Shown: piece after piece, positions 25,108 through 31,389 of the stretch
Layout: every line of letters starts with the position of its first letter
How positions within the stretch are numbered: the stretch's first letter is position 1
NCBI GenBank assembly: GCA_964580075.1
Contig: CAZOJL010000018.1
Coordinates: 1-31,389 of the forward strand
Source of the DNA: VGWG01 sp964580075
Lineage (GTDB): Bacteria; Verrucomicrobiota; Kiritimatiellia; RFP12; JAAYNR01
Direction: 5' to 3'
Length of the DNA stretch: 31,389 nucleotides
Translations under genes and position numbers: made by a program
The notes under the pieces: generated by a model
The model's input: the letters and a program-made list of their open reading frames with translations, nothing else
Databases searched by the model: none
What the model was told of the DNA's origin: nothing

Positions 25108-26214
25108 ATGACACACCTCTGCCTCGTCTCCGACCAGCCCGTCCCGAATCTCCTGCCCGCCCTGGAATCCAATCCGGCGATCAAGCCGGATCGGGTGGTG
25201 CTAGCCGTCTCCGCGAAAATGCGCCAGAAGGCGAGTTTCCTCGAACAGGCGTTCACGGCGCGAAAGATCGCCTGTGAGATCCTTGATGTGAAAGATCCCT
25301 ATAATCTGCCGGAGCTTCAGCAAACCTTTATCAACTGGCTCGACCCGCGCGCCAACGAGGCGGTGGTTCTGAATGTCACTGGCGGCACGAAGCCGATGGC
25401 GATCGCCGCTCAGGAGGCGTTCCGCATGGCCGGAAAACCGGTCTTTTATGTCAACATCGCGAGTGACGAAATCGTCTGGTTGGATGCCTCCAGGCCGTCC
25501 TGCCGCATGGAGAAGTCGCTGCCGCTCAAGACCTACTTCCAGATTCACGGTTACACGATGGACGAGGAACGACGCAACATGCCCGAAAAATGGTCCGCGT
25601 TCTGCAAGGAACTCACGGGCCATGCAACCCAATGGCAACAGGCTCTGGCCAAGCTGAACTGGCATGCCATGCAGGCCGAGCGCCGCGACGTGCTGGACGA
25701 AGGCCGAATCGCCGATGGCGGTTCGCACTGGGACGAGATGATGGAACAGCTTTACTACAATGAAATCATCCGCGACCGCACCCGCCTCCATTTCAAGAGC
25801 GCCAAGGCCCGCGCTTTCGCCAATGGCGGATGGATCGAGTGGCAGGTGTACGAGACGGTCCGCAGTCTCGCGGGCGTAATCGATCCCACCCTGAATCTCC
25901 AGATCGCCGATGCTGCGGGCAACAAGAACGAGCTGGATGTGGCCTTTCTGTGCCGCAATCGGTTGTTCATCATTGAGTGCAAGACCAAGCATCTGGATCG
26001 CAACGCGGACGATTTCCACGGCCCCGCCGCCGAGGCGGTTTACAAGCTCGACGCCTTGCTCAAGACCGGTGGAATCCGAACCAAGGGGATACTGGTTTCG
26101 TTCATGCCGGTCGGTGCCAACCACAAGCATCGCGCCGAAGCGGCAGGCATCACCGTGATTGATCAAGGCGGCCTGCCCCGCCTCAAGGAACTGCTCACGA
26201 CCGCGATCAAGTAG
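25108..26214 (+). CDS. Card1/Can2-like CARF nuclease (DUF1887 family)
   Basis: A 368-residue cyclic-oligoadenylate-activated nuclease candidate. The N-terminal CARF domain has VLNVTGGTKPMAIAAQEAF, the ligand-binding motif of the DUF1887 family. The C-terminal PD-(D/E)xK nuclease is visible as Glu275-Leu-Asp277 in NKNELDVAFL and Glu290-Cys-Lys292 in LFIIECKTK, with GGWIEWQVYE upstream. Treponema Card1, of similar length, nicks DNA and cuts RNA when bound to cA4. All metal-binding residues appear present, so it is probably active. The Shine-Dalgarno is weak (AAAAGAAAG). It lies 26 bp after the four-helix-bundle gene. Confidence 0.9.
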   Translation: MTHLCLVSDQPVPNLLPALESNPAIKPDRVVLAVSAKMRQKASFLEQAFTARKIACEILDVKDPYNLPELQQTFINWLDPRANEAVVLNVTGGTKPMAIAAQEAFRMAGKPVFYVNIASDEIVWLDASRPSCRMEKSLPLKTYFQIHGYTMDEERRNMPEKWSAFCKELTGHATQWQQALAKLNWHAMQAERRDVLDEGRIADGGSHWDEMMEQLYYNEIIRDRTRLHFKSAKARAFANGGWIEWQVYETVRSLAGVIDPTLNLQIADAAGNKNELDVAFLCRNRLFIIECKTKHLDRNADDFHGPAAEAVYKLDALLKTGGIRTKGILVSFMPVGANHKHRAEAAGITVIDQGGLPRLKELLTTAIK

Positions 26215-26249
26215 ACGGCGTTCAGATCACAAGATCCAAGACTCCGCCT

Positions 26250-26279
26250 CTGCGTTCTGGGTCCTGCGTCCTGAGTCCC
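26250..26279. repeat. GGACTCAGGAC-family repeat after the Card1-like gene
   Basis: TCTGCGTTCTGGGTCCTGCG followed by TCCTGAGTCCC, in the non-coding 191-bp gap before the helicase gene. Only one orientation of the core word is seen, so this copy may be a half-element. Confidence 0.75.
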
Positions 26280-26315
26280 CCCCCAAGAAACCGAAATGGC
26301 TCGCAGAGACACGTC

Positions 26316-26341
26316 GTGCGGATATCCACGGATAACCGCAC
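26316..26341. promoter_or_regulatory. Dyad element upstream of the helicase gene (copy 2)
   Basis: GTGCGG-A-TATCC-AC-GGATA-A-CCGCAC is an imperfect 26-bp palindrome with 11 paired positions per arm. 26317-26338 matches 16799-16820 at 20 of 22 bases. It lies 64 bp before the helicase start and could be an operator; no regulator is known. Confidence 0.45.
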
Positions 26342-26405
26342 GCCCCACACGGGCCTGATCTTGGCGTATTCTGACGGTGTTTTCAAGAACACCTCGGAGA
26401 CGCCC

Positions 26406-27839
26406 ATGACACTGTCCACACACCTGACGCTCACTGGCGAGCAGAACCTGGTTCTGACCCTCCCCCCGAAAGACCCCGTGCTGATCAAAGGCGCGGCGGG
26501 AAGCGGCAAGACAACCGTTGCGGTCTATCGCGCCAAACACCTGCATGAATCCTACCGCGACCTCTTCCGCGAGGATACGATCGCCGTCTTTTCGTATACA
26601 AACGCGCTGGTTAATTTCATCCAGGAGTTGCTCCCTGCCGGTTCTTTTGCGGTCATGACTCTGCATAAGCAGGCCATGCAGTTGGTCAGGCGTCATCCCG
26701 AGATGGCGCGGCTCACACCCACAAGTCCCGTCCCGGCATGTATTGATCTGGCCTTGGTGGCCGCGCGTCAAACCTGCGGCCGGGAGCGTTCCATCCTGCA
26801 GAAAGACAGGGATTTCTACCAGCATGAGATTGCCTGGATCAAGGGGCGCTGCATCGCCACGCTGGAGTCTTATCGGAATACTCCCCGCACTGGACGTGGC
26901 ACCGCCGACCGCGTGACCGCCGATGACCGCGAGGTGCTGTGGCAGGTGGTGACCGAGTACAACAGGCATCTGCGCGCCGCTGGCAGCATGGACTGGGATG
27001 ATGTGATCCTCGGCGGACTGTATATCGCTTCTCAGCCGGGGTTCGAGCCGCCGTTTACACACATCGTTCTGGACGAGGCGCAGGATTGCACCTTTGCCCA
27101 ATTGGCGCTCATCGCCAAGCTGGTGACGCCCGAGACCAACAGCATCACCCTAGTTGGTGACGCCGCCCAACGGATTTATCAGAGCGGGTTCTCTTGGGCG
27201 GAGACAGGCATCCGCGTGGCTGGCGCCCGAAGCCGTGAATTCAAGAAAAACTACCGGAACACAAAACAGATCGCCGCCGTCGCGGCCTCCCTCCTGTCGC
27301 ATGAGGAGGATCGCACGGAATTCACGGAATCCGAAGTGCCTGATCGCGAGGGCATAAAGCCGATCCTGAATCATTGCGCCTCGTTTGCGATTCAACAGAA
27401 TCTCCTCGCTCAGCGACTCGCGGCGCTTCCAGAAGGGAACTCTGCGCTCGTGACGGCCCCTTCTCGCAAGATGACAGAGACCATCAGCCGCGAACTGGAA
27501 AAGCAGGGGTTCCGGGTGGTCAATCTCAAGACCGGCCAGCGGCCGTGTGCCACAACTGCGGCCACAGCCTCGCGGACCGTCTTTCTCTCCACCATGAATT
27601 CCGCAAAAGGCTTGCAGGCGGACCATGTCTTCCTCTGTTCGTTGAACGCAGGCGATCTGCCATCGAGGGGGCACGAAGATGACCCCGAGGAAATCTCCCG
27701 CTCCCGCAAGCTGCTCTATGTCGGCCTGACCCGGGCGCAACAGACCGTGGAGCTGTTCTTCTTCGGGGAGCCTTCGCGCTTCCTGGCGGAGATCGCCCCG
27801 GAAACGATGGATAAACAACGCTGGAAGCAGGGCGCATGA
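26406..27839 (+). CDS. Small UvrD/Rep-like superfamily 1 helicase
   Basis: A 477-residue SF1A helicase, shorter than UvrD (about 720), so accessory 1B/2B subdomains are probably reduced. Motifs in order: Walker A GAAGSGKT (residues 29-36), Walker B VLDEAQDCTF, motif III LVGDAAQRIYQ, motif IV KKNYRNTKQIA, motif V FLSTMNSAKGLQADHVFL and motif VI LLYVGLTRAQQ. All core ATPase residues look intact. The ATG at 26406 follows CGGAGA; an upstream GTG (26316) lies in the dyad element and would add 30 unlikely residues. Its stop overlaps the darT start as ATGA, tying helicase and toxin expression together. It could unwind DNA to expose the single strands DarT modifies (inference). Confidence 0.92.
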   Translation: MTLSTHLTLTGEQNLVLTLPPKDPVLIKGAAGSGKTTVAVYRAKHLHESYRDLFREDTIAVFSYTNALVNFIQELLPAGSFAVMTLHKQAMQLVRRHPEMARLTPTSPVPACIDLALVAARQTCGRERSILQKDRDFYQHEIAWIKGRCIATLESYRNTPRTGRGTADRVTADDREVLWQVVTEYNRHLRAAGSMDWDDVILGGLYIASQPGFEPPFTHIVLDEAQDCTFAQLALIAKLVTPETNSITLVGDAAQRIYQSGFSWAETGIRVAGARSREFKKNYRNTKQIAAVAASLLSHEEDRTEFTESEVPDREGIKPILNHCASFAIQQNLLAQRLAALPEGNSALVTAPSRKMTETISRELEKQGFRVVNLKTGQRPCATTAATASRTVFLSTMNSAKGLQADHVFLCSLNAGDLPSRGHEDDPEEISRSRKLLYVGLTRAQQTVELFFFGEPSRFLAEIAPETMDKQRWKQGA

Positions 27840-28528
27840 ATGCTCAAAATTACCCGTCTCCCATCGCCGATGCCGCGCGCAAGCGCGGGATCACCCGTCT
27901 GATCCATTTTACACCTGCCGAAAATCTGATCGGCATGATCGAGACGGGCAAAATCCTTCCCCAGAAGGAACTGCTCGCATACGCCCGAACGCAGAAGGAT
28001 GCGTTCCTTCTGGACTACATCCGCATCAATGACGCCTTGCGGTATGACGGACGACGCGACTGCATTAATCTGTCCATCCAGCATCCCAACGTGTATTTGT
28101 TCCGTCGGTTTCGTGAACAGCACAAACGGTGCGATATCTGGGTGGTGATTTCTCTTCCTGTCGAGTGCCTCGATATTCCAGAAACCGTCTTTACAACCGG
28201 TAACGCGGCATCTTCGCATGTGCGAAAGTATGGCACGGCGACGGGGATCGATGGATTTGAGGCCCTTTTCTCCGAGCACTTGATCTCCGCCAACATGCAA
28301 GGATCCCGCACGTTGGCGCGTGGGGTGCTGGCCAGTCAGTACCCGACGGACATTCAGGCGGAAGTATTGTTGCCTGCACCCGTTGATCTGATGCGCATTG
28401 TATCGTTTTCGGTTGAAAACGAGGAGCACGCACGACGGCTCACGGGGATGTTTCGCTGCACCACCGCCGCCGCTTTGTCTGAACGCGTGACGGTTGTGCC
28501 TGATCTGTTTGGTGAAAGGAAGGGCTGA
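27836..28528 (+). CDS. DarT1-like ssDNA ADP-ribosyltransferase toxin (DUF4433)
   Basis: A 230-residue toxin that would transfer ADP-ribose from NAD+ to bases in single-stranded DNA. The N-terminal NAD-binding signature is RLIHFTPAENLIGMIETG. The Arg/substrate segment is DGRRDCINLSIQHPN, and the catalytic Glu is Glu176 in YPTDIQAEVLLPAPVDL. DarT1 enzymes act on guanine and pair with NADAR antitoxins, whereas DarT2 acts on thymine and pairs with the macrodomain DarG; the NADAR gene next door supports DarT1. The start overlaps the helicase stop (ATGA). The NADAR gene begins two bases after its stop, a typical toxin-antitoxin spacing. Confidence 0.9.
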   Translation: MNAQNYPSPIADAARKRGITRLIHFTPAENLIGMIETGKILPQKELLAYARTQKDAFLLDYIRINDALRYDGRRDCINLSIQHPNVYLFRRFREQHKRCDIWVVISLPVECLDIPETVFTTGNAASSHVRKYGTATGIDGFEALFSEHLISANMQGSRTLARGVLASQYPTDIQAEVLLPAPVDLMRIVSFSVENEEHARRLTGMFRCTTAAALSERVTVVPDLFGERKG

Positions 28529-28530
28529 CT

Positions 28531-29325
28531 ATGGCATCACGACCTGTTTTTTTCCCTGTATTGTCCGGCGCTCCCGGAGTGAAGATTGAAATGGTTTCAT
28601 TTCAATGGCTGCCAGGGATCGCGCCTTCCCAGAAGAGGAAAAATGTCGTTACTCTGCATCAGGCTATGCAAACGGCGTTTGGCGGACACACCCCGCTCGA
28701 AGTCTCGTCCAAATCACCCGTCGCCTGGGGCGTCCGGTTGAGCGCCTTTAGTCTGGGGATTGAAAGCACGCGATCCCGCGGATTCGTGTGCGTGGAGGCG
28801 CTCTATCAGTGCAGCAAGGTATTTGCCGATGCGGGGCCCTTTCCACAAGGGTATGCGCTTCCGGCGATGGAGGCTCGCGAGTTGGTTAAACCGCACGCCG
28901 CCAAACCGGTGAAGGCCTTCGATCTGCACGGCGTGCGCTGGCCGATCACTCCATCCCGCGCCTTCTATGACTGGATCTATTGCCAAGCCCTGCATCGCAA
29001 CCCGGAATTGGTCGCCGAATTGAGCGGCTTCACCTGCTTTACCGACATTGAGTTCAATCCCACGCGCTCCATAAATTGCCAGGCCTATGCCGTTGCTCTT
29101 TATCAGTCACTGGTCGCGTGCGGGCAGTTACAGAAAGCGCTCGCTTCCCAGGCCGACTTTCTGTCCATTCATCCACGCGAATCGGTTTGCCTGGAACCGC
29201 GCCGCAAGACTCCGCGCGGTGCGCGCCGCGTTCCGGCGCGCAAACCCAGCCGGCCACGTCGTGGTCCCGCGCCCCAGCCTGCTCCGTTGACCCTCTTTGA
29301 ACAGGCCATGCCCAGTCAGGAATAA
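28531..29325 (+). CDS. DarT1-associated NADAR-family antitoxin
   Basis: A 264-residue protein whose first ~205 residues match the NADAR family that accompanies DarT1 and removes ADP-ribose from modified guanine. Visible marks are LSAFSLGIESTRSRGF, VCVEALYQCSKVFADAGPFP (the E-x-x-Y-Q core) and AFYDWIYCQAL. The last ~45 residues form an unusual Arg/Pro-rich tail (PRRKTPRGARRVPARKPSR), perhaps for binding nucleic acid. AAAGGAAGGG precedes the ATG. It sits two bases after darT and five bases before the Csx3-like gene, so all four genes from the helicase to Csx3 are probably one transcript. Confidence 0.87.
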   Translation: MASRPVFFPVLSGAPGVKIEMVSFQWLPGIAPSQKRKNVVTLHQAMQTAFGGHTPLEVSSKSPVAWGVRLSAFSLGIESTRSRGFVCVEALYQCSKVFADAGPFPQGYALPAMEARELVKPHAAKPVKAFDLHGVRWPITPSRAFYDWIYCQALHRNPELVAELSGFTCFTDIEFNPTRSINCQAYAVALYQSLVACGQLQKALASQADFLSIHPRESVCLEPRRKTPRGARRVPARKPSRPRRGPAPQPAPLTLFEQAMPSQE

Positions 29326-29330
29326 TCCCG

Positions 29331-29570
29331 ATGACACTCGACCTCTCCCAACTGTACGCCGCCGATGGCACCGCCCGGCTCGCCCGCCTCGATGCGTATG
29401 TCTGCGCGGCATGCGGCGCCGTGCCCTTAGGCGCGGACGTGATTCTCACCGGGCCAGCCCCGATATGGCTCTACCTGCGATTGGCGCACGCCCTTCACGG
29501 ACGCGTCCGCACGCTGTCCTACACAAGCCCGGTCTCGGGCGAAGTGACGATTTTTGACCACAACCCCTGA
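29331..29570 (+). CDS. csx3: Csx3-like small CRISPR ring-nuclease-family protein
   Basis: A 79-residue protein. GPAPIWLYLRLAHALHG matches the core of Csx3 (Crn3), which binds and hydrolyses cyclic tetra-adenylate as a sandwich of dimers. His56 aligns with the His60 known in Archaeoglobus Csx3. The Asp of the following Y-D-P motif (Asp69 there) is not present; the window reads SYTSPVSGEV instead, with one extra residue. It may therefore be a cA4-binding protein with weak or altered catalysis. The TGA stop lies in a locus repeat (CCTGAGTCC). There is no clear ribosome-binding site; coupling to the NADAR gene is likely. Alignment is from memory of the family. Confidence 0.72.
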   Translation: MTLDLSQLYAADGTARLARLDAYVCAACGAVPLGADVILTGPAPIWLYLRLAHALHGRVRTLSYTSPVSGEVTIFDHNP

Positions 29571-29590
29571 GTCCGCGTCTTGAGTCCCCC
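29564..29590. repeat. GGACTCAGGAC-family repeat between csx3 and cas1
   Basis: CCCCTGAGTCCGCG and TCTTGAGTCCCCC in tandem. It includes the csx3 stop (29568-29570) and ends five bases before the cas1 start, leaving no Shine-Dalgarno for cas1. Confidence 0.75.
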
Positions 29591-29595
29591 AAACC

Positions 29596-30627
29596 ATGGC
29601 ATCTCTCATTCTTAATGGCGACACCCTGCGCGTGACCCTTCAATCCAAACGGATCGAAGTGCTTTGCCGCGTCGTTGACGAGCAAGGCGAGCGGCAGGAG
29701 ACCCATCAGGTGCCGCTCTTCGATGTCGAGCGTGTGGTGGTCATGGGAACGCCGTCGGTTTCCATGCCGGTTCTGACACGGTTGATGGATGAGGGGATTC
29801 CGTGCTTCTTTCTGACGCGGCATGGCCGCTGGCGGGGAAGCCTGCTGCCAGACAACAATCTGAACGCGCACCGGCGCATCCGGCAATATGAAATGGGCAC
29901 CGACGTTGCATTCGCCCTTCGCGTCTCCCGCAAGCTCATACAAGCCAAGATCAAGAATGCGCGGAGGGTTTTGCAACGGCTGGCCGCCAACCGGGACCTC
30001 TCGAACGATCCCGAACAGATCCGCGTGTGCGATGAGATGCGAAATTGGGCGGACAAGGCCCTGATCGCCAACACCACCGATATCGCCCGGGGGTTTGAAG
30101 GCATGGCCGCCGCTCTATATTTTCAAAGGATCGGATGCTTCTTTTCCGAAGCCATCCCCTTCGTCACCCGGAACCGGCGTCCGCCGCGCGACCCGGCAAA
30201 CGCCTTGCTCTCATTCGCCTACACCGTGCTGCTGGGTGAAATGGAAGGCGCCATTCGCGCGCATGGTCTGGATGCCGGAATCGGCTGCCTGCATTGCGAC
30301 CGGACCAACACCCCCTCGCTCGCGCTGGACCTCATGGAGCCGCTGCGGCCGGTCGTCGCCGATCTGCTGGTGCTCAATCTGGTCAACCACAACATGGTCA
30401 AGCCGGAAGAGGACTTCGAAACCAACACCGACGACGGCGGGGTCTATCTCTCCGAGACGGGACGCAAGGTCTTCTTCCTGATGTATGAGCAGGCCATGAC
30501 CCGACGTTTTGCTCTGGCCAAGGGTCAGCCCCATACCGACCTGCGCAAAGTGCTGGACGATCACGTCTGCGCCTATCTCCGCATGCTGGATCAAAACACC
30601 GAAGAGGACTTCTTCCTGCTGCCCTGA
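29596..30627 (+). CDS. cas1: CRISPR integrase Cas1
   Basis: A 343-residue metal-dependent integrase that with Cas2 inserts new spacers next to the leader. Catalytic residues are Glu168 (GFEGMAAALYF), His233 (IGCLHCDRTN) and Asp245 (LALDLMEPLRPVVADLLVL); the spacing matches characterised Cas1 proteins. The N-terminal beta domain (LILNGDTLRVTLQSKRI) and VVVMGTPSVSMPVLTRLMDEG are typical. The start ATG has no Shine-Dalgarno because a locus repeat abuts it, so translation may rely on coupling. No reverse transcriptase fusion is present. It is followed by a 200-bp gap before cas2. Confidence 0.95.
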   Translation: MASLILNGDTLRVTLQSKRIEVLCRVVDEQGERQETHQVPLFDVERVVVMGTPSVSMPVLTRLMDEGIPCFFLTRHGRWRGSLLPDNNLNAHRRIRQYEMGTDVAFALRVSRKLIQAKIKNARRVLQRLAANRDLSNDPEQIRVCDEMRNWADKALIANTTDIARGFEGMAAALYFQRIGCFFSEAIPFVTRNRRPPRDPANALLSFAYTVLLGEMEGAIRAHGLDAGIGCLHCDRTNTPSLALDLMEPLRPVVADLLVLNLVNHNMVKPEEDFETNTDDGGVYLSETGRKVFFLMYEQAMTRRFALAKGQPHTDLRKVLDDHVCAYLRMLDQNTEEDFFLLP

Positions 30628-30827
30628 CCGGCCCGATAGAACCCGAGACAAAGGGCGCAGAACCCGGAACGCTGGCGCATCGGCCGGCATCTGGAGGCCC
30701 CGTTGCCCACGCTTTAATCATGCCCTCACTCGCTCATGAAATTGGCGAGACCGCTCGCGACCTCGCGACCTACCGCATCGGCGAGACGGCACCCCGGTAT
30801 ATTCCAAAAGAACAGGAGGCGCGCCAT

Positions 30828-31103
30828 ATGATCCGACTCGTCGCCTACGACATCACGACCCCAAAACGCCTGCGCCTCGTAGCCAGAACCTGCGAGGACT
30901 ACGGTGTGCGAATTGAGAAAAGCGTCTTCGAATGCGATCTCGAAGAATCCCACTTCGTTGTCTTTTGGAGCACGCTGAGCGCCATCATTGACCCTGAGGA
31001 AGACTCGTTGATTGCGTATAAGATCTGCAAATCCTGTATTCGAGATATTCACAGTGCGGGAGTCATAGAAAGACCCCAAGCCCGGCTCGTCTACCTTTTC
31101 TAA
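30828..31103 (+). CDS. cas2: CRISPR adaptation protein Cas2
   Basis: A 91-residue ferredoxin-fold protein that dimerises and bridges Cas1 dimers during spacer integration. The start MIRLVAYDITTPKRLR carries Asp8 at the position of the conserved Cas2 Asp. The middle (YGVRIEKSVFECDLEES) and end (ARLVYLF) are standard. AGGAGG at 30814-30819 lies eight bases before the ATG at 30828, so the in-frame ATG at 30720 is rejected. Bases 30628-30827 hold no gene and show only two GGCGAGAC direct copies. Confidence 0.95.
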   Translation: MIRLVAYDITTPKRLRLVARTCEDYGVRIEKSVFECDLEESHFVVFWSTLSAIIDPEEDSLIAYKICKSCIRDIHSAGVIERPQARLVYLF

Positions 31104-31132
31104 CGCCCGGGTCACACACATCCGATCCATTG

Positions 31133-31176
31133 TCGGAGGCAGTCAGATAACCATAAAACCGGCCATCTGCCTCCGA
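31133..31176. repeat. Inverted repeat in the CRISPR leader
   Basis: TCGGAGGCAG (31133-31142) and CTGCCTCCGA (31167-31176) are a perfect 10-bp inverted repeat around a 24-base centre, 30 bp after the cas2 stop. No T-run follows on either strand, so it is more likely a protein-binding site than a terminator. Confidence 0.5.
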
Positions 31177-31306
31177 GCATCCATAAAGCCTTAAAAACCA
31201 GCAGGTTGCGTGTCTATTTTTCAATGCTTATGAACCCAAAAACAGCCACCCGGTATTCAGAACAAGCGCCTCCCTCCAAAACCATCATAAACACCCCAAA
31301 AACGCC

Positions 31307-31336
31307 TTGTAAACCAATGCATTTATGAGGTACACT
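31307..31336 (+). promoter_or_regulatory. Possible CRISPR array promoter in the leader
   Basis: TTGTAA (31307-31312), 18 bp, TACACT (31331-31336); both boxes match consensus at 4 of 6. It would start transcription at about the first base of the presumed first repeat. The leader from 31104 is richer in A than the coding regions. Confidence 0.3.
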
Positions 31337-31371
31337 CAAAAAGATTCATTCAGCCGAAAGGCGATTGTGAC
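31336..31371. CRISPR. Presumed first CRISPR repeat at the window edge
   Basis: The segment ends with CAGCCGAAAGGCGATTGTGAC, close in form to repeats that carry a GCC-GAAA-GGC stem-loop and end in ATTGAGAC or ATTGAAAC. It follows cas2 and a 230-bp leader, where an array is expected. Only one copy fits before the window ends, with 18 bases of a possible first spacer, so repeat length and left border (taken as 36 nt) are guesses. Confidence 0.6.
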
Positions 31372-31389
31372 GGTAGCCTTGACGACCGG

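Noticed and set aside
28531..29325. A DarG-type macrodomain antitoxin next to DarT.
   Set aside because: No macrodomain motifs are present. The E-x-x-Y-Q core and overall layout fit NADAR, the partner of DarT1.
30720..30827. An upstream start for cas2 adding 36 residues.
   Set aside because: The AGGAGG eight bases before 30828 and the standard Cas2 N-terminus MIRLVAYDIT mark the real start.

Overview
The window is a GC-rich (roughly 60%) bacterial chromosome segment, very probably from a metagenome-assembled genome because it carries two 100-N scaffold gaps. The housekeeping genes, a large secreted repeat-type protein, a formylglycine-generating-enzyme-like lipoprotein and an ExbBD operon with a CBM9-like protein would suit a PVC-group bacterium (Verrucomicrobiota/Kiritimatiellota-like). 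That placement is an impression and was not tested.

Left part (1-15,364, all on the + strand): the 3' end of a big secreted protein; ispD (isoprenoid synthesis); a metallophosphoesterase; rpsT with its own promoter and terminator; lipB; a Gfo/Idh/MocA oxidoreductase overlapping a NeuD/PglD-type acyltransferase; a four-gene operon (TPR protein, ExbB, ExbD, and an FHA-like/transmembrane/CBM9-like protein); ferritin; a ComM/YifB AAA+ protein; and a short FGE-sulfatase-domain lipoprotein. Between the CBM9 gene and ferritin lies a 132-bp MITE-like element with perfect 16-bp terminal inverted repeats and a 9-bp target duplication. It contains two hairpins whose loops are complementary.

Right part (15,687-31,389, all +): a type III-B CRISPR-Cas locus. 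In order: a CARF protein of the NE0113/Csm6-like family, cas10 (cmr2), cmr3, cmr4, cmr5, a fused cmr6-cmr1, a four-helix-bundle/zinc-ribbon protein, a Card1/Can2-like CARF nuclease, a small UvrD-like SF1 helicase, a DarT1-like DNA ADP-ribosyltransferase, its NADAR-family antitoxin, a Csx3-like small protein, cas1, cas2, a leader and probably the first CRISPR repeat at the window edge. Cas10 keeps its HD and GGDD motifs and Cmr4 keeps its Asp26, so target cleavage and cyclic oligoadenylate (cOA) signalling look intact. Three putative cOA-binding proteins could read or erase that signal. No cas6 is visible.

The most unusual features are: (1) the helicase-DarT1-NADAR cassette embedded between a cOA-dependent nuclease and the adaptation genes; (2) a family of short palindromic repeats built from the word GGACTCAGGAC and its complement. 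These repeats occur at seven gene boundaries only inside the CRISPR block, supply the stop codons of four genes, encode tails on several proteins and appear as an in-frame insert near the Cas10 C-terminus; (3) the Cmr6-Cmr1 fusion, whose GC content drops sharply part-way through.

Both N gaps are flanked by identical sequence (55 and 32 bp). Deleting the Ns plus one copy restores full-length cas10 and cmr3, so the gaps are scaffolding artefacts.
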